DNA of 64,000 nt. Origin: Sesamum alatum (taxonomy: Eukaryota > Streptophyta > Magnoliopsida > Lamiales > Pedaliaceae). Under the pieces are notes generated by a model that saw only the letters and a list, made by a program, of their open reading frames with translations, was not told where the DNA came from and did no database searches. A program made the translations under genes and the position numbers. The stretch is from positions 2,666,001 through 2,730,000 of the forward strand of contig JACGWO010000003.1 in the NCBI GenBank assembly GCA_034509735.1, read 5' to 3'. Of this stretch, positions 1-11,345 are shown in pieces. How positions within the stretch are numbered: position 1 is the stretch's first letter; each line of letters begins with the position of its first letter.

Positions 1-11
1 ATGTTTACCTC

Positions 12-1394
12 ATGAGGTACAAGTCTGAAGCTCTTGAGAGGTTTAAAGAATTCAGACTTGAAGTGGAGAACCAAACCAACTGCAAAATTAAAATCCTTCG
101 GTCGGACCGAGGCGGTGAATACCTTAGTACGGAGTTCCTAGACTATCTAAAAGAACATGGTATAATATCAGAATGGACATCTCCAGGAACACCGCAGTTA
201 AATGGTGTCTCTGAAAGAAGGAATCGAACCCTGTTGGACATGGTTCGGTCCATGATGAGTTTTACCAAATTGCCCTTATCGTTTTGGGGCTATGCACTAG
301 AAACGGCGGCCAAATTATTGAATTTGGCGCCTACTAGCACATTGACTCAAACGCCATATGAGATATGGCACGGCAAGCCTGCATCCTACAACTACTTGAA
401 AGTGTGGGGTAGCCCCGCATACGTCAAGAGGTTAGTGGGAGATAAGTTAGAATCTAGGTCTAGCTTATGCAGGTTCGTTGGATACCCTAAAGAAACTACG
501 GGTTATTACTTTTATGACCCCTTGGAACAAAAGGTGTTTGTTTCAAGAAATGCAGTATTCTTGGAGCAAGGCTTCCCGGAGGATATCCAACCTGATGAGC
601 TGATCCTTGAGGAATCAAGTGATGGAATCCAGCCATCAGAAGAAGCCGCGGAACCCTCACTTAGAGGATTCAGGATTAACAGCCGAAGGGCTGACCAACC
701 TCGAGAAGTCCAACGTGCTAGGCATGAAGGACAGCCTCAGGAACAGCCAGCCCCGGTTCCTGAACCACCGGCTCCGATACAGTCAGCGCCCACAGTCACC
801 ACTGACGTTCCCGTTCTTCGTAGGTCCACTAGAGAGTCCAGACCTCCAATGAGATATGGCTTTCTAGGTGCGATCGATCTTTTGGATAACGATCCTAAGA
901 CTTATGGAGAAGCGATGTCTGACATCGACTCCGGGAGATGGCTTGAGGCCATGAAAGCCGAAATGGACTCCATGAGCGAGAACCAAGTCTGGAGTCTTGT
1001 AGATCCACCGAAAGGTGTTAAGCCAGTAGGCTGTAAGTGGGTCTACAAGCGCAAACTTGGCGTTGATGGAGAAGTCACAACCTTTAAGGCTAGGCTTGTA
1101 GCTAAGGGATACACTCAACGACCCGGGGTCGATTTTCAGGATACCTACTCGCCAGTAGCCATGGCTAAGTCCATTCGGATTCTGCTGGCCATAGCAGCAT
1201 GGTATGACTATGAGATATGGCAGATGGACGTGAAAACGACCTTCCTCAACGGTTTCGTTGAAGAAGAGATCTATATGGATCAGCCGCAGGGTTTCACGGT
1301 CACTGGAGAAGAACAGAAAGTCTGTCGCCTCCAAAGTCCATCTATGGCCTCAAACAAGCCTCCCGAAGTTGGAACATTCGATTTGATGAAGTAA
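12..1394 (+). pseudogene. copia pol, integrase core and RT N-terminus (frameshifted)
   Basis: Partial pol polyprotein. The start is the first Met of the open frame, not a true initiation site. Integrase DDE features are visible: SDRGGEY (second Asp) near residue 32 and the glutamate in GVSERRNRT near residue 67. A copia integrase C-terminal part follows (WGSPAYVKR). Next come a Pro-rich linker at about residues 215-275 and the RT N-terminus ([39 protein letters not shown] holds the first catalytic Asp). About base 1335 a one-base shift ends the homologous frame, and the last 20 or so residues are off-frame. The integrase zinc finger, protease and gag are missing to the left. Confidence 0.88.
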
Positions 1395-2467
1395 TACGGG
1401 GTTATGACTTCATCAAAAACGAATCCGACCCTTGTGTATACAAGAAGGTCAGTGGGAGCTCAATAGTGTTCCTAGTGCTTTATGTGGATGACATTCTGCT
1501 CATTGGTAATGACGTCAGAATGTTAGGAAACACAAAAGCATGGTTGTCAACTCAGTTTTCCATGAAGGACTTGGGTGAAGCCTCCTACATCCTAGGCATC
1601 CAGATTGTCAGGGACAGATCTAAAAGGATGTTAGGACTCACCCAAAACTCGTATATGGAGAAAGTCCTAAAGAGATATCGAATGGACAACTCCAAACGAG
1701 GACTCCTTCCAATGAGGCATGGGATCAAGTTATCCAAGAAACAGTCCCCACAGACTGATGAGGAACTTGAAAGGATGAAGGTCATCCCCTATGCCTCCGC
1801 CGTAGGTAGCATACAATATGCGGTCCACTGCACTAGGCCTGACATTGCGTACGCTTTGAGCGTGACAAGCAGATATCAGTCCTGCGCAGGAGAGGCACAT
1901 TGGAATGTTGTTAAGGGCATCCTTAAGTACCTAAGAAGGACTAAGGAAATGTTCCTAGTCTATGGCAATGGAGAACTAATTCTGGAAGGTTTTAGCGACG
2001 CTAGCTTCCAGTCTGATGACGATGATGCCAAGTCTCAATCGGGGTACGTATTCAAACTCAATGGAGGAGTAGTAGCTTGGAAAAGTTCCATGCAAGCAAC
2101 CATTGCTGACTCCACCACAGAGGCTGAATACATAGCAGCTTCAGAAGCTGCTAAGGAAGCGGTTTGGATGAGAAACTACATCCAAGAGTTGGGTGTGGTG
2201 CCTAGCATCGCCGAGCCCGTTGTCATCTTCTGTGATAACAACGGCGCTATAGCGCAAGCAAAGGAACCGAGATCTCATCACCGTTCCAAACACATTCTTA
2301 GACGCTACCATCTTCTTAGAGAAATGGTAGGAAGAGGTGACGTCCGGATGGACCGAGTCAACTCGGCAGACAACACAGCAGACCCGCTGACAAAGCCTAT
2401 GTCGCAGAGCGCTCATATGCAACATCTTGAGAAGATGGGGATTAAGCATATGGGCAATTGGATTTAA
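1335..2467 (+). pseudogene. copia pol, RT catalytic part and RNase H
   Basis: Continuation of the same pol in another frame after the shift near 1335; the first Met in this frame is at 1466. The RT active site YVDD lies in VLYVDDILLIGND at about 1478-1515. The connection region has SYILGIQIVRDRSKRMLGL and the copia motif GSIQYA..TRPDIAYA. RNase H follows, with the Asp of FSDASFQSDDDDAKSQSG, the Glu of TEAEYIA, the Asp of FCDNNGA and a C-terminal ADPLTKPM. The stop at 2465-2467 is 16 bases before the LTR. Apart from the single frameshift this part is open throughout, so the copy is moderately young. Confidence 0.88.
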
Positions 2468-2483
2468 AGGTCAAGTGGGAGAT
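2467..2483 (+). promoter_or_regulatory. polypurine tract of element A
   Basis: The purine-rich run AAGGTCAAGTGGGAGAT lies directly before the TGTTAG start of the LTR. It is the plus-strand DNA primer site. The same tract in reverse complement precedes the 3' LTR at 8183-8199. Confidence 0.8.
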
Positions 2484-4494
2484 TGTTAGAATAGGTGACC
2501 ATGTAAGCCAATTTTGGCAGGAATATGTAACCTATGTCTAGACAATTGTTTGGTATTTGATAAAATATTTTTGAATAAAGAAGTGAAAATTCATATGGCA
2601 ATACTTTGTTTACGTTCACTTATCTGCATTTACATTTCTGTTCACTACGCAAACAAAGCCCACGGACTGAGTAACGTTTTCGGGGACTGGGACTACGCTT
2701 GGAGGTAGGTCCATGAAATCAGTCTCACCGAATCAGTCCGGAAATCTCCAAGTCAAGGAATCCCGAAAATGGGTACTGGGATTCCCTTTGAGACTTGCAC
2801 TAAGCATCTGCTGTCGTATTTCATCGACGCGTGACGAAGGTCGTCTAAGCAGTGTTAGTAGGTCAGCGTGCTAGGAAACAGCTGACTGAGGTGACTCGCG
2901 GGAACCGTCTTACGGAGGGCCTTGAGTATGGTCAGCAAGGTATGACGTGTATTCCCAGTTCCAACGGTACAGGCCAAGTCCTTTGACTTGAGGAACTGCT
3001 GAGTTTACCTGTACATCAGGTCTGTATCTTAGATATGGTGAGAGATTGCCAAAATACTCTTGAGTAGTCATAAGCCATGTCTAGTGCAGCTCGGGTGTAC
3101 AAAGTGACAGTAGTTTCCAAGAAAGGATCTGTCTCCTGTCAAAAGGTGTTGACAGTTGAGTCTCATATATGCTCTGTGTCTTGTCCCTGAAATCTGTGGC
3201 CACAGTGACTGAACAGAAGGGAAAAGGTTTCCCTTGCGGCGTTTGGTGAGGACAGACCGACACTTAGGTCCAAAATGGGTACCTGCATTTTCCGTGCCCT
3301 AGACCCTAAGTGATGAGAGCGAAGACAGAAGGACAAGTGTACTGTTAGAGCCTAAATGTTCATCCCCGAAAATTTCACCTAGTCTCTAGTGCCATGGACC
3401 GTTGCTAGATGGCCACCCATGGTAACGGACGGATTCTAGGAATCCGACCAAGTCTAGCTGAATGGTGAACCTAAAGAGTCAGACACTATCCACACACACA
3501 CTTAGTATTTAATTTAGAATTAAATATTGAAGTAAAGGAATGATTAAATTAGATTTAATCGGGTCCTATATTTTCTTGGAGAAATTAATTCCTTCTATTT
3601 GATAAAGGGAATTAAATTAATAAATAGGATTTATTAAAAGGGTTGATTTAATGGGCTTAGAATAAATTATAATATTTATTTATTATATTATATTTATTCT
3701 TTTAGCCTTTTGGAATATTTAATAGGATTTAAATATTCCATTAAATTAAAATCAACGGTTGAGATGGAAAGGGGAGATGGAAAGCTAGGATTCGTTTGAC
3801 TAGGTCAAACACTAGTTTGACTAGGACTTTGACTAGGTCAAAATCCTAGTCAAATTAGGTTACTTAGAGTTTGAGTTTAAAGAGGATTAAACTCTTCCTC
3901 TATATAAACCCCTAGCTTCCAACATTTAAGAGGACGATGATTCTTGAAAAACACACACAACACACACTCTCCCTCTCCTACCTCTCGTCCGCCCCCTCTC
4001 TCTTTCTCTAGCAAGAAAATATTTTTCCTTAGTTCTTTTGTTCTTGGAACATCAAGAACTTAGACGAACCAATACCGTTAATTGATAACGAGTTATTGAT
4101 TCGTCCACTCCAAAAATAATACTTGTTCGTTGCTAGCACGACATGCAAGGTACGTGGGTGGATCGTGTGTCACGATTTGAAGGATCTCAAGAACGTGGTC
4201 TTGGTGCAAAACGGGGAACAACGTGAGTAGCAGTTGAAGACGAAAACGACAACGGGTAGGTCTCGTTTAAGATTTTCGTCCCTCTTTATTTTTCAACTCT
4301 ATGGCCTCCATGATTTATTTAATTGTTTTATGATCATGAGATACACCGAACACCCGGGAACCTCAAGGGCACACCCCTTGAGCGTGTTCTTTAAATTAAA
4401 AGCATGCCTTTTATTTTCTAAATTTTAATATGTTTATTTTTACCGCGCTTCCGCATTCGCGCAATTCCCGGGACGATCCACCGGATTTTCTTCA
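2484..4494 (+). repeat. 3' LTR of element A (family 1)
   Basis: A 2.0 kb LTR starting TGTTAGAATAGGTGACC and ending TTCTTCA. Four other copies of the family are in the window (6177-8182, 14425-16435, 31186-33158, 38022-40015). The U3 contains a cluster of TTGAC motifs and a TATA box near 3900. The R/U5 side has CA and TC microsatellites (about 3948-4010) and ends in the GCGCTTCCGCATTCGCG block common to the family. The terminal ~25 bases differ from the other copies after GATCCAC, but still end in TTCA. Confidence 0.88.
3793..3908 (+). promoter_or_regulatory. LTR promoter: W-box-like cluster plus TATA box
   Basis: Between 3793 and 3862 the motif TTTGACTAGGTCAAA occurs twice: TTGACT on one strand facing TTGACC on the other. 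Further single TTTGACTAG and CTAGTCAAA copies lie beside it. The core TTGAC(C/T) is the published binding site of WRKY factors. A TATA box (CTATATAAA) follows at 3900-3908. The same arrangement is seen in the other family 1 LTRs, for example 15024-15143 in reverse orientation. Use as a promoter is inferred from its position in the LTR. Confidence 0.6.
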
Positions 4495-5990
4495 TTAAGT
4501 GAACCATAGATGTCTGATTGGATCTAATCCAACAGACCCACTAGCAAGCATACTTTGTCCTACAAAGAGCTTCTTGGCCATCTTCCTTCTCAGGAAGGAC
4601 TTGCAAGCTAGCAGACTCAGATTATCTATTTCTAGACACCTTGAATCTACTAACCTCCTTATCCTAACTAGAGGAATGTGACCAAGCTTAGCATGCTAAA
4701 GCTATGAGTTTATCTTGATTATCCATTTTATCATTTGTTTTCAGCATTCATAATCTAATTATGGGATAGTATAGAAACAACTATGCAAACAACCTAGCAG
4801 ACAAGAATAACCATTCTTTGTCAAATAAAAGAAACTTTCATTGATCAAAAACATGTAATCATAATTGTCCAACAATAGAAAAACATAACTTTGATCATGC
4901 TAAATTACATAATTGTGACCTATCAACTCTATCCTAACATGATCACTGGCTAAGCCTAATTGGTCCTATAGCTTTTGCAGTAATAGCCCTGCCATTGCCT
5001 AGCTTTAGAACCATCTTCGTCTTAGCCTTCTACTCCTTCCCATTTCCTGCAAACAATTTGCAGATATGAGCTCTACAACTGGTATCCAATACCCAAGAAG
5101 TAGAATAGTAATTATGTTAAAGCTCAAATCAAATGTACCTTGGCTGGAGAGGAGTTTAGGACACTACCTCTTCCAATGCCCCTTTTCTTGGCAATATATG
5201 CAAACATCTTTTGCAATCCTTGACTGCCGAACCGCCTTCCTCTTTCCTTTGCCCATGCCTAGCATGGGAACAGGATCGCTCTGAGCGCTTGCAGTGGCTG
5301 ATTCTGTCTTACCCTTCTTCCTCCTCCAGCGTCCGGCCCCTTGCCTTTCGCTCTTTGAGGTCGAAGCCTCCCCCACCAATACAGACGGCGCAGAATTTTC
5401 AATCGTTGCCTCGTATTGGACCAACATTTTTACCAACTCATGAAGGTCTTTTTCAAGCCTATTCATGTTATAGTTAACGATAAACGGGTCAAAAGAGGGA
5501 GGAAGAGACTGAAGGATCACGTCGATGTATGTCTCTTTTCCAAGATCAGCTTGGAGGCTTTGAGCTTCTCCACTAGGGATAGCATCATCACTCCATGCTG
5601 GTGTACAGACGACCATTCTGTCATCTTAGCTCCGAAAAATGCCTTCGTCGCAACATATCTAATATGCCGATCCGGTACCGCATACACGTCTTTCATGCGG
5701 AGCATTATCAAGCTGACATCATCCAGCCGATCATACTGATTCCGGATCTCATTAGTCATGGATGCCAGTATTATGTTGCGGACCTTGTGGTTGTCCTCTT
5801 GCCAGTCATTGAACGTCAAACGCTCTTATGATGAGGACCCCTCCGGCAAGATCCGAGGAAAAGGCTTACCCAGAACGTAAGTCTGGTCTTCAAAATTGAG
5901 GACAATCCTCAAATTTTGCAGCCAATTGTTATAGTTTGTTCCGTCAAATATATTAGTCTCAAGAATTACAGCGAGTGGATTCTTAGACAT
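4495..5990 (-). pseudogene. degenerate copia gag-protease (element B)
   Basis: ATG at 5990 opens with MSKNPLAVILETN, like the gag of the inner element, and is followed by a UBN2-type gag with a stop near 5829. The homologous body covers about 5819-5164, including LETYIDVILQSLPPSFDPF-like and MLVQYEATIE segments. A CCHC zinc knuckle CIYCQEKGHWKR is followed at once by a stop. The protease site reads DTSCRAHIC where the inner copy has DTGCGAHIC, so the catalytic loop is altered. 4495-5050 matches the inner element's protease/pre-integrase region (10735-11300) but carries many stops. It clearly diverged earlier than the inner copy. Confidence 0.85.
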
Positions 5991-6176
5991 CTACATTCAA
6001 AATGTAAAGCAGAAATTTAGTAAATTATTGTAATACTGAATTCAAGTTAAGACTTGGTCTTTAGTCATTAACCCCTCCCACTATTTCTTCGAAAAGCCCA
6101 CCACTCTCAAGTGGGGTTTTCGGGAAACTATTTCCTATGGGCTTAGAGTACATAAACACAATTCTCCATGCCCCGC
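5991..6176 (-). other. proximal leader of element B, cut by insertion
   Basis: Untranslated leader next to the gag start. It aligns with 12239-12428 of the nested element (shared CTTGGTCTTTAGTCATT and CTCCCACTATTT blocks) and stops abruptly at CCCCGC, where the inner LTR begins. The homologous continuation resumes at 16436. Confidence 0.8.
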
Positions 6177-8182
6177 TGAAAGCCTGGGGATAGGCGTGTG
6201 TATCGTCCCAGGAAATAGCGCGAATGTGGAAGCGCGGCATAAATTTAAATTACAGAATTTGAACATGCTTTATACGTAAAATAAAGAACACATTCAAGGG
6301 GTGTGCTCTTGAAGTTCCCGGGTGTTCAATGTATCTCATGAATTAAAGACATAGAAGCAATCATGGAGGCCATAGGGTTTGAAAAGAAAAAAGGAGACGA
6401 AAACGTAAAAGAGACCTACCGGTTTGTCGTTTTCGTCTTCTAACCGGTACTCGCGTTGTTCCCCGATTTGCTCCAAAATCTCATACGTGAGATACTCCAA
6501 ATTGTGACACGCAATCCGCCTACGTATCTTGTACGTCGTGCTAGCGAACGAACAAGTGTATTTTATTTGGAGAGGACGGATCAATCACACATTATTACTT
6601 AACGGGATTAATCATCATTTTTTTGTTCAATTGTCAACACAAAAGAACAAGAAAAGAGTTTTTCTTGGAGAGAAAGAGAGACAGGCGGATGAGATGGGGA
6701 GAGGAGAGGGAGCACACGGTTATGGTGTGTGTGTGTGAGGATTCATCATCTCTCTTATGGTGAGGGGCTAGGACTATATATATAGAGGAGGAGTTTAATC
6801 CTCTTCAAACTCCAACTCTAGAAGACTAGTTTGACTAAGATTTTGACCTAGTGAAAGTCCTAGTCAAAGTAGTAATTTGACCTAGTCAATTTAATCCTAG
6901 CCATCCATCTCTCCTTTTAATCTCAACCATTAATTTAATTTAATGGAATATTTAAAACCTATTTAAATATTCCAAGGGCAATAAATAAATATAATAAATA
7001 TAAATATTTATTCTAAACCCATTAAATTATATTTTATAATAAATCTAATTTATTAGATAAATCCCTTTTATCTAATAAAAGGAATTAATTCTTTCCAAGA
7101 AAATTAAGGACCCGATTAAATCCAATTTAATCATTTCATTTCTCCAAATATTTAATTCTAAATTAAATACTTAATGTGTGCGGATTGTGTGTGACTCTTT
7201 AGGTTCGCCTTTCAGCTAGACTTGGTCGGATTCCTAGAATCCGCCCGTTACCATGGGTGGCCATCTAGCAACGGTCCATGGCACTAGAGACTAGGTGAAA
7301 TTACGGGGATGAACATTTAGGCTCTAACAGTACACTTGTCCTTCCGTCTACGGTCTCACCACTTAGGGTCTAGGGCACGAAAAATGCAGGCGCCCATTTT
7401 GGACCTAAGTGTCGGTCTGTCCTTACTAAACGCCGCAAGGGAAACCTTCCCTTCTGTTCATTTACTGTGACCACAGATTTTAGGGACAAGACGTAGAGCA
7501 TTTGTGAGACTCAACTGTCAATGCCTTTTGACAGGAGACAGATCCTTTCTTGAAAACTACTGTCACTCTGTACACCGGTGGTGCACTAGACATGACTTAT
7601 GACTACTCAAGTGCTTATTGGCAATCTCTCACCATATCTAAGATACAGCCCTGATATACAGGTAAACTCAGCATTTCTTCAAGTCAAAGGACTTGACATG
7701 TACTGTTGGAACCAGGAACACACGTCATACCTAGCCGACACTACTCAAGGTCCTCCGTAAGACGGTTCCCGCGAGTCACCTCAGTCAGCTGCTCCCCAGC
7801 AGGCTAACCCACTAACACTGCTTAGACGACCTTCGTCACCCGTCGATGAAATACGACAGTAGATTCTTAGTGCAAGTCTCAAGGGGAATCTCGGTACCCA
7901 TTTTCGAGATTCCTTAACTTGGAGATTTCCGGACTGATTCGGCAGGACTGATTTTATGGACCTACCTCCAAGCGTAGTCCCAGTCCCCGAAATACGTTTT
8001 CAGTCCGTGGGCTTTGTTTGCATAGTGAACAGATATATAAAACAGATAAAGTGATCACAAACAAAGTAATGCCAAATGAATATCAATTTTTTTATTCATT
8101 AATTTATCAAATCCTTGAAATTGTTTAGACATAGGTTACATTTTGCCTGCCAAGATTGGCTACATGGTCACCTATTCTAACA
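6177..8182 (-). repeat. 3' LTR of element C (family 1)
   Basis: 2.0 kb LTR, reverse orientation, from TGAAAGCC at 6177 to CTAACA at 8182. A TATA-like CTATATATATAG lies near 6772-6785, with W-box-like TTTGAC/GTCAA repeats at about 6828-6893. It matches the 5' LTR at 14425-16435. A GT-repeat microsatellite lies near 6725. Confidence 0.9.
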
Positions 8183-8199
8183 ATCTCCCACTTGACCTT
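8183..8199 (-). promoter_or_regulatory. polypurine tract of element C
   Basis: On the minus strand this reads as a purine-rich AAGGTCAAGTGGGAGAT directly before the TGTTAG start of the 3' LTR. It is identical to the tract of element A. Confidence 0.8.
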
Positions 8200-9492
8200 A
8201 AAGCCAATCGCCCATATGTCTAATCCCCATCTTCTCAAGATGTTGCGTATGAGCGCTCTGCGACATAGGCTTTGTCAGCGGATCTGCTGTGTTGTCTGCC
8301 GAGTTGACTCGGTCCATCCGAACGTCACCTCTTCCTACCATTTCTCTCAGAAGATGGTAGCGTCTAAGAATTTATTTGGAACGGTGATGAGATCTCGGTT
8401 CCTTTGCTTGCGCTATAGCACCATTGTTATCACAAAAGATGACAAAGGGCTCGCGATGCTAGGCACCACATCCAACTCTTGGATGTAGTTTCTCATCTTG
8501 ACCGCTTCCTTGGCAGCTTCTGAAGCTGATATGTATTCGGCCTCAGTGGTGGAATCAGCAGTGGTTGCTTGCTTGGAACTTTTCCAAGCCACTACTCCTC
8601 CATTGAGCCTGAATACATAACCCGATTGAGACTTGGCATCATCGTCATCAGACTGGAAGCTAGCGTCGCTAAAGCCTTCCAGAATCAGTTCTCCATTGCC
8701 ATAGACTAAGAACATTTCCTTAGTCCTCCTCAGGTACTTAAGGATGCCCTTAACAGCATTCCAATGTGCCTTTCCTGCACAAGACTGATATCTGCTTGTT
8801 ACACTCAAAGCGTAAGCAATGTCAGGTCTGGTGCAGTGGATCGCATATTGGATGCTTCCTACGGCAGAAGCATAGGGGATGACTTTCATCCTTTCAAGTT
8901 CCTCATCAGTCTGCGGGAACTGTTTCTTGGATAACTTGATCCCATGCCTCATGGGAAGGAATCCTCGTTTGGATTTGTCCATCCGATATCTCTTTAGGAC
9001 TTTCTCCATATACGAGTTTTGGGTGAGCCCTAACATCCTTTTAGATCTGTCCCTGACAATCTGGATGCCTAGGATGTAGGAGGCTTCACCAAAATCCTTC
9101 ATGGAAAACTGGGTTGATAACCATGCTTTTGTGTCACCCAACATTCTAAACATCATTACCTATGAGTAGAATGTCATCCAGATAAAGCACTAGGAACACT
9201 ATAGAGCTCCCACTGACCTTCTTGTATACACAAGGGTCAGATTCGTTTTTGATGACGTCATAACCCCGTATTACTTCATCAAAGCGAATGCTCCAGCTTC
9301 GGGATGCTTGTTTGAGGCCATAGATGAACTTCTGGAGACGACAGACCTTCTGTTCTTCTCCAGTGACTGTGAAACCCTCCGGCTGATCCATATAGATCTC
9401 TTCTTGAGGAAGGCCGTTTTCACGTCCATCTGCCATATCTCATAGTCATACCATGCTGCTATGGCTAGCAGGACCTGAATGGATTTAGCCAT
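8198..9492 (-). pseudogene. copia RT and RNase H of element C
   Basis: The RT core begins near MAKSIQVLLAIAAWYDYEIW at 9492 and contains IWQMDVKTAFL with the first catalytic Asp. Compared with element A a 13-base block is missing at about 9405, which shifts the frame. The active site reads YLDD in VLYLDDILLIGND (9180-9160), a substitution of the usual YVDD. Another shift near 9150 leads into the connection and RNase H domains (SYILGIQIVRDRSKRM, TRPDIAYA, SDASFQSDDDD, TEAEYIS). A last shift near 8445 removes the frame before the ADPLTKP-type end. The stop is at 8198-8200. Confidence 0.87.
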
Positions 9493-9631
9493 GGGTACCG
9501 GCGAGTAGGTGTCCTAAAAATCGACCCCGGGTCGTTGAGTGTACCCTTTAGCTACTAGCCTAGCCTTAAAAGTTGTGACTTCTCCATCAACACCAAGTTT
9601 GTGCTTGTAGACCCACTTATAGCCAACTGGC

Positions 9632-10742
9632 TTAACACCTTTCGGTGGGTTTACAAGTCTCCAGACTTGGTTCTCGCTCATGGAGTCCATTTCGATTTTT
9701 CATGGCCTCAAGCCATTTTTCGGAGTCGATGTCAGACATCGCTTCTCTGTATGTCTTAGGATCGTTATCCAGTAGACCGGTCGTATTTAGAAAGCCATAT
9801 CTCACCAGAGGTCGAGACTCTCTAGTTGACCTACGGAGAATGGGAACGTCAGTGGTGACTGTGGGCGCTGACTGTATAGGAGCTGGCGGTTCAGGTACCG
9901 AGGCTGGCTCTTCCCGAGGTTGTCCCTCATGCCTAGCATGCTGGACTTCTCGAGGTCGATCAGCCCTTCGGGTATTTATCCTGAATCCTCTAAGTGAGGA
10001 ATCCGCGGCTACCTCTGATGACTGGTTTCCATCACTTGATTCCTCAAGGATCAGTTCATCAGGTTGGATATCCTCTGGAAAGCCTTGTTCCAAGAATACT
10101 GCGTTGCTTGAAACAAATACCTTTTGTTCCAAGGGGTCATAAAAGTAATAACATGCAGTTTCTTTAGGGTATCCAACAAAGCTGCATAAGCTAGACCTAG
10201 ATTCTAGCTTATCTCCCACTAACCTCTTGACGTATGCGGGGCTACCCCACACTTTCAAGTAGTTGTAGGACACAAGCTAGCCGTGCCATATTTCATATGG
10301 CGTTTGGGTCAATACACTGGTTGGCGCCAAATTTAACAACTTGGTCGCCGTTTCCAATGCATAGCCCCAAAAGGACAATGACAATTTGGTAAAACTCATC
10401 ATGGATCGAACCATGTCCAATAAGGTTCGATTCCTCCTTTCAGAGACACCATTCAACTGTGGTGTCCCGGGAGGTGTCCATTCAGATATTATACCATTTT
10501 CTTTTAGATAATTAAGGAACTCGTTACTAAGGTATTCTCCGCCTCGGTCTGACCGTAGGACTTTAATTTTGTAGTTGGTTTGGTTCTCCACTTCAAGTCT
10601 GAATTTTATAAACCTCTCAAGAGCTTCAGACTTGTACCTCATTAGGTAAACATAACCATACCGTGAATGATTATCGGTGAAGGTTATGAAGTAGGAGAAT
10701 CCACCTCTGGCCTGCGTCCTTAGTGGTCCACATACGTCTGTT
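9632..10742 (-). pseudogene. copia integrase and RT N-terminus of element C
   Basis: Integrase core with SDRGGEYLSNEFL (second catalytic Asp) and GVSERRNRT (Glu), followed by YNYLKVWGSPAYVKR and the Pro-rich linker. The frame is one with the gag-protease part upstream but has in-frame stops at about 10742 and 10277. An extra base near 9702 shifts the frame just before the RT. In the homologous frame (about 9700-9500) a further stop lies in the GVDF-DTYSP segment. It encodes strand-transfer functions in the family and is inactive here. Confidence 0.87.
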
Positions 10743-11345
10743 TAGACCAAGTCCAACAGACCTGTGGCAAGCTTGCTTTGTCCTACAAAGGGCTTCTTGG
10801 TCATTTTTCCTGTTAGACAGGACTCACAAGTTGGTAGCTCACTCAAGTCCCCTACCTCTAGGTTCTTTGAGTCTACCAATCTTTTCATCCTGTTTTGGGA
10901 TATGTAACCTAGCCTAGCGTGCCATAGTCGTGCGTTCCCGTTATTATCTATTTTACGTTTGTGTTGAGCATCAAGAACGAAGTTCGTTTGTTGCAAGATA
11001 TAGAGCCCATTATTAAGTGTACCAAGTAGATGAGCAATTCCAAACCTCATCAAATAAAAGCAATTTTTATTAATCATAAACTCATAACCACTATTGTCTA
11101 ACAATGGAATGGAACTGATGCTTTTAATCATACTAGGTACATAATAAACTTGCTCTAATTTTATGCTAATACGATCACTAACTACTACAGTGGTGGATCC
11201 TACTACTTCTGCCGAGATGGCCTTGCCATTCCCAAGCTTCAGGATCATATCCCCGCTACCCAGTTTTCTGCTTCTTTTCAGCACCTGCAAGTCATTGCAA
11301 ATGTGAGCTCCACAGCCAGTATCTAATACCCAAGAGGCAGTATTA
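10743..11345 (-). pseudogene. copia aspartic protease and pre-integrase of element C
   Basis: Same open frame as gag. The protease active site WVLDTGCGAHIC lies at about 11340-11305, followed by the flap/body region with VYYVPSMIKSISSIPLLD. The pre-integrase zinc region follows, with an LWHARLGYISQNRMKRL segment and CESCLTGKMTKKPF (Cys-x2-Cys). The catalytic D-T-G is intact, unlike in element B. The reading frame ends in a premature stop at 10742. Confidence 0.87.

Larger units (their letters stand above)
1..4494 (+). mobile_element. 3' part of a Ty1/copia element A (pol, PPT, 3' LTR)
   Basis: Plus-strand Ty1/copia retrotransposon, cut at the left by the window edge. Visible in order are the integrase core, reverse transcriptase, RNase H, a polypurine tract and a 2.0 kb LTR. 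The order integrase before RT defines copia rather than gypsy. Its pol closely matches the minus-strand element at 6177-16435, and its LTR belongs to the same family (family 1). The LTR ends in TTCA at 4494. The next bases, TTAAG, lead directly into inverted pol sequence of another copia element, so element A is probably nested in that element's pol. The 5' half lies outside the window. Confidence 0.9.

Noticed and set aside
864..1334. 156-residue minus-strand ORF
   Set aside because: Lies opposite the copia pol frame with no domain; a shadow of the coding strand.
3081..3263. Small ORFs inside the LTRs
   Set aside because: Not preserved as open frames among the LTR copies.
1..4494. Element A as the inverted missing half of element B
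   Set aside because: Breakpoints would fit, but A has a family 1 LTR and B a family 2 LTR, and A's pol resembles element C.
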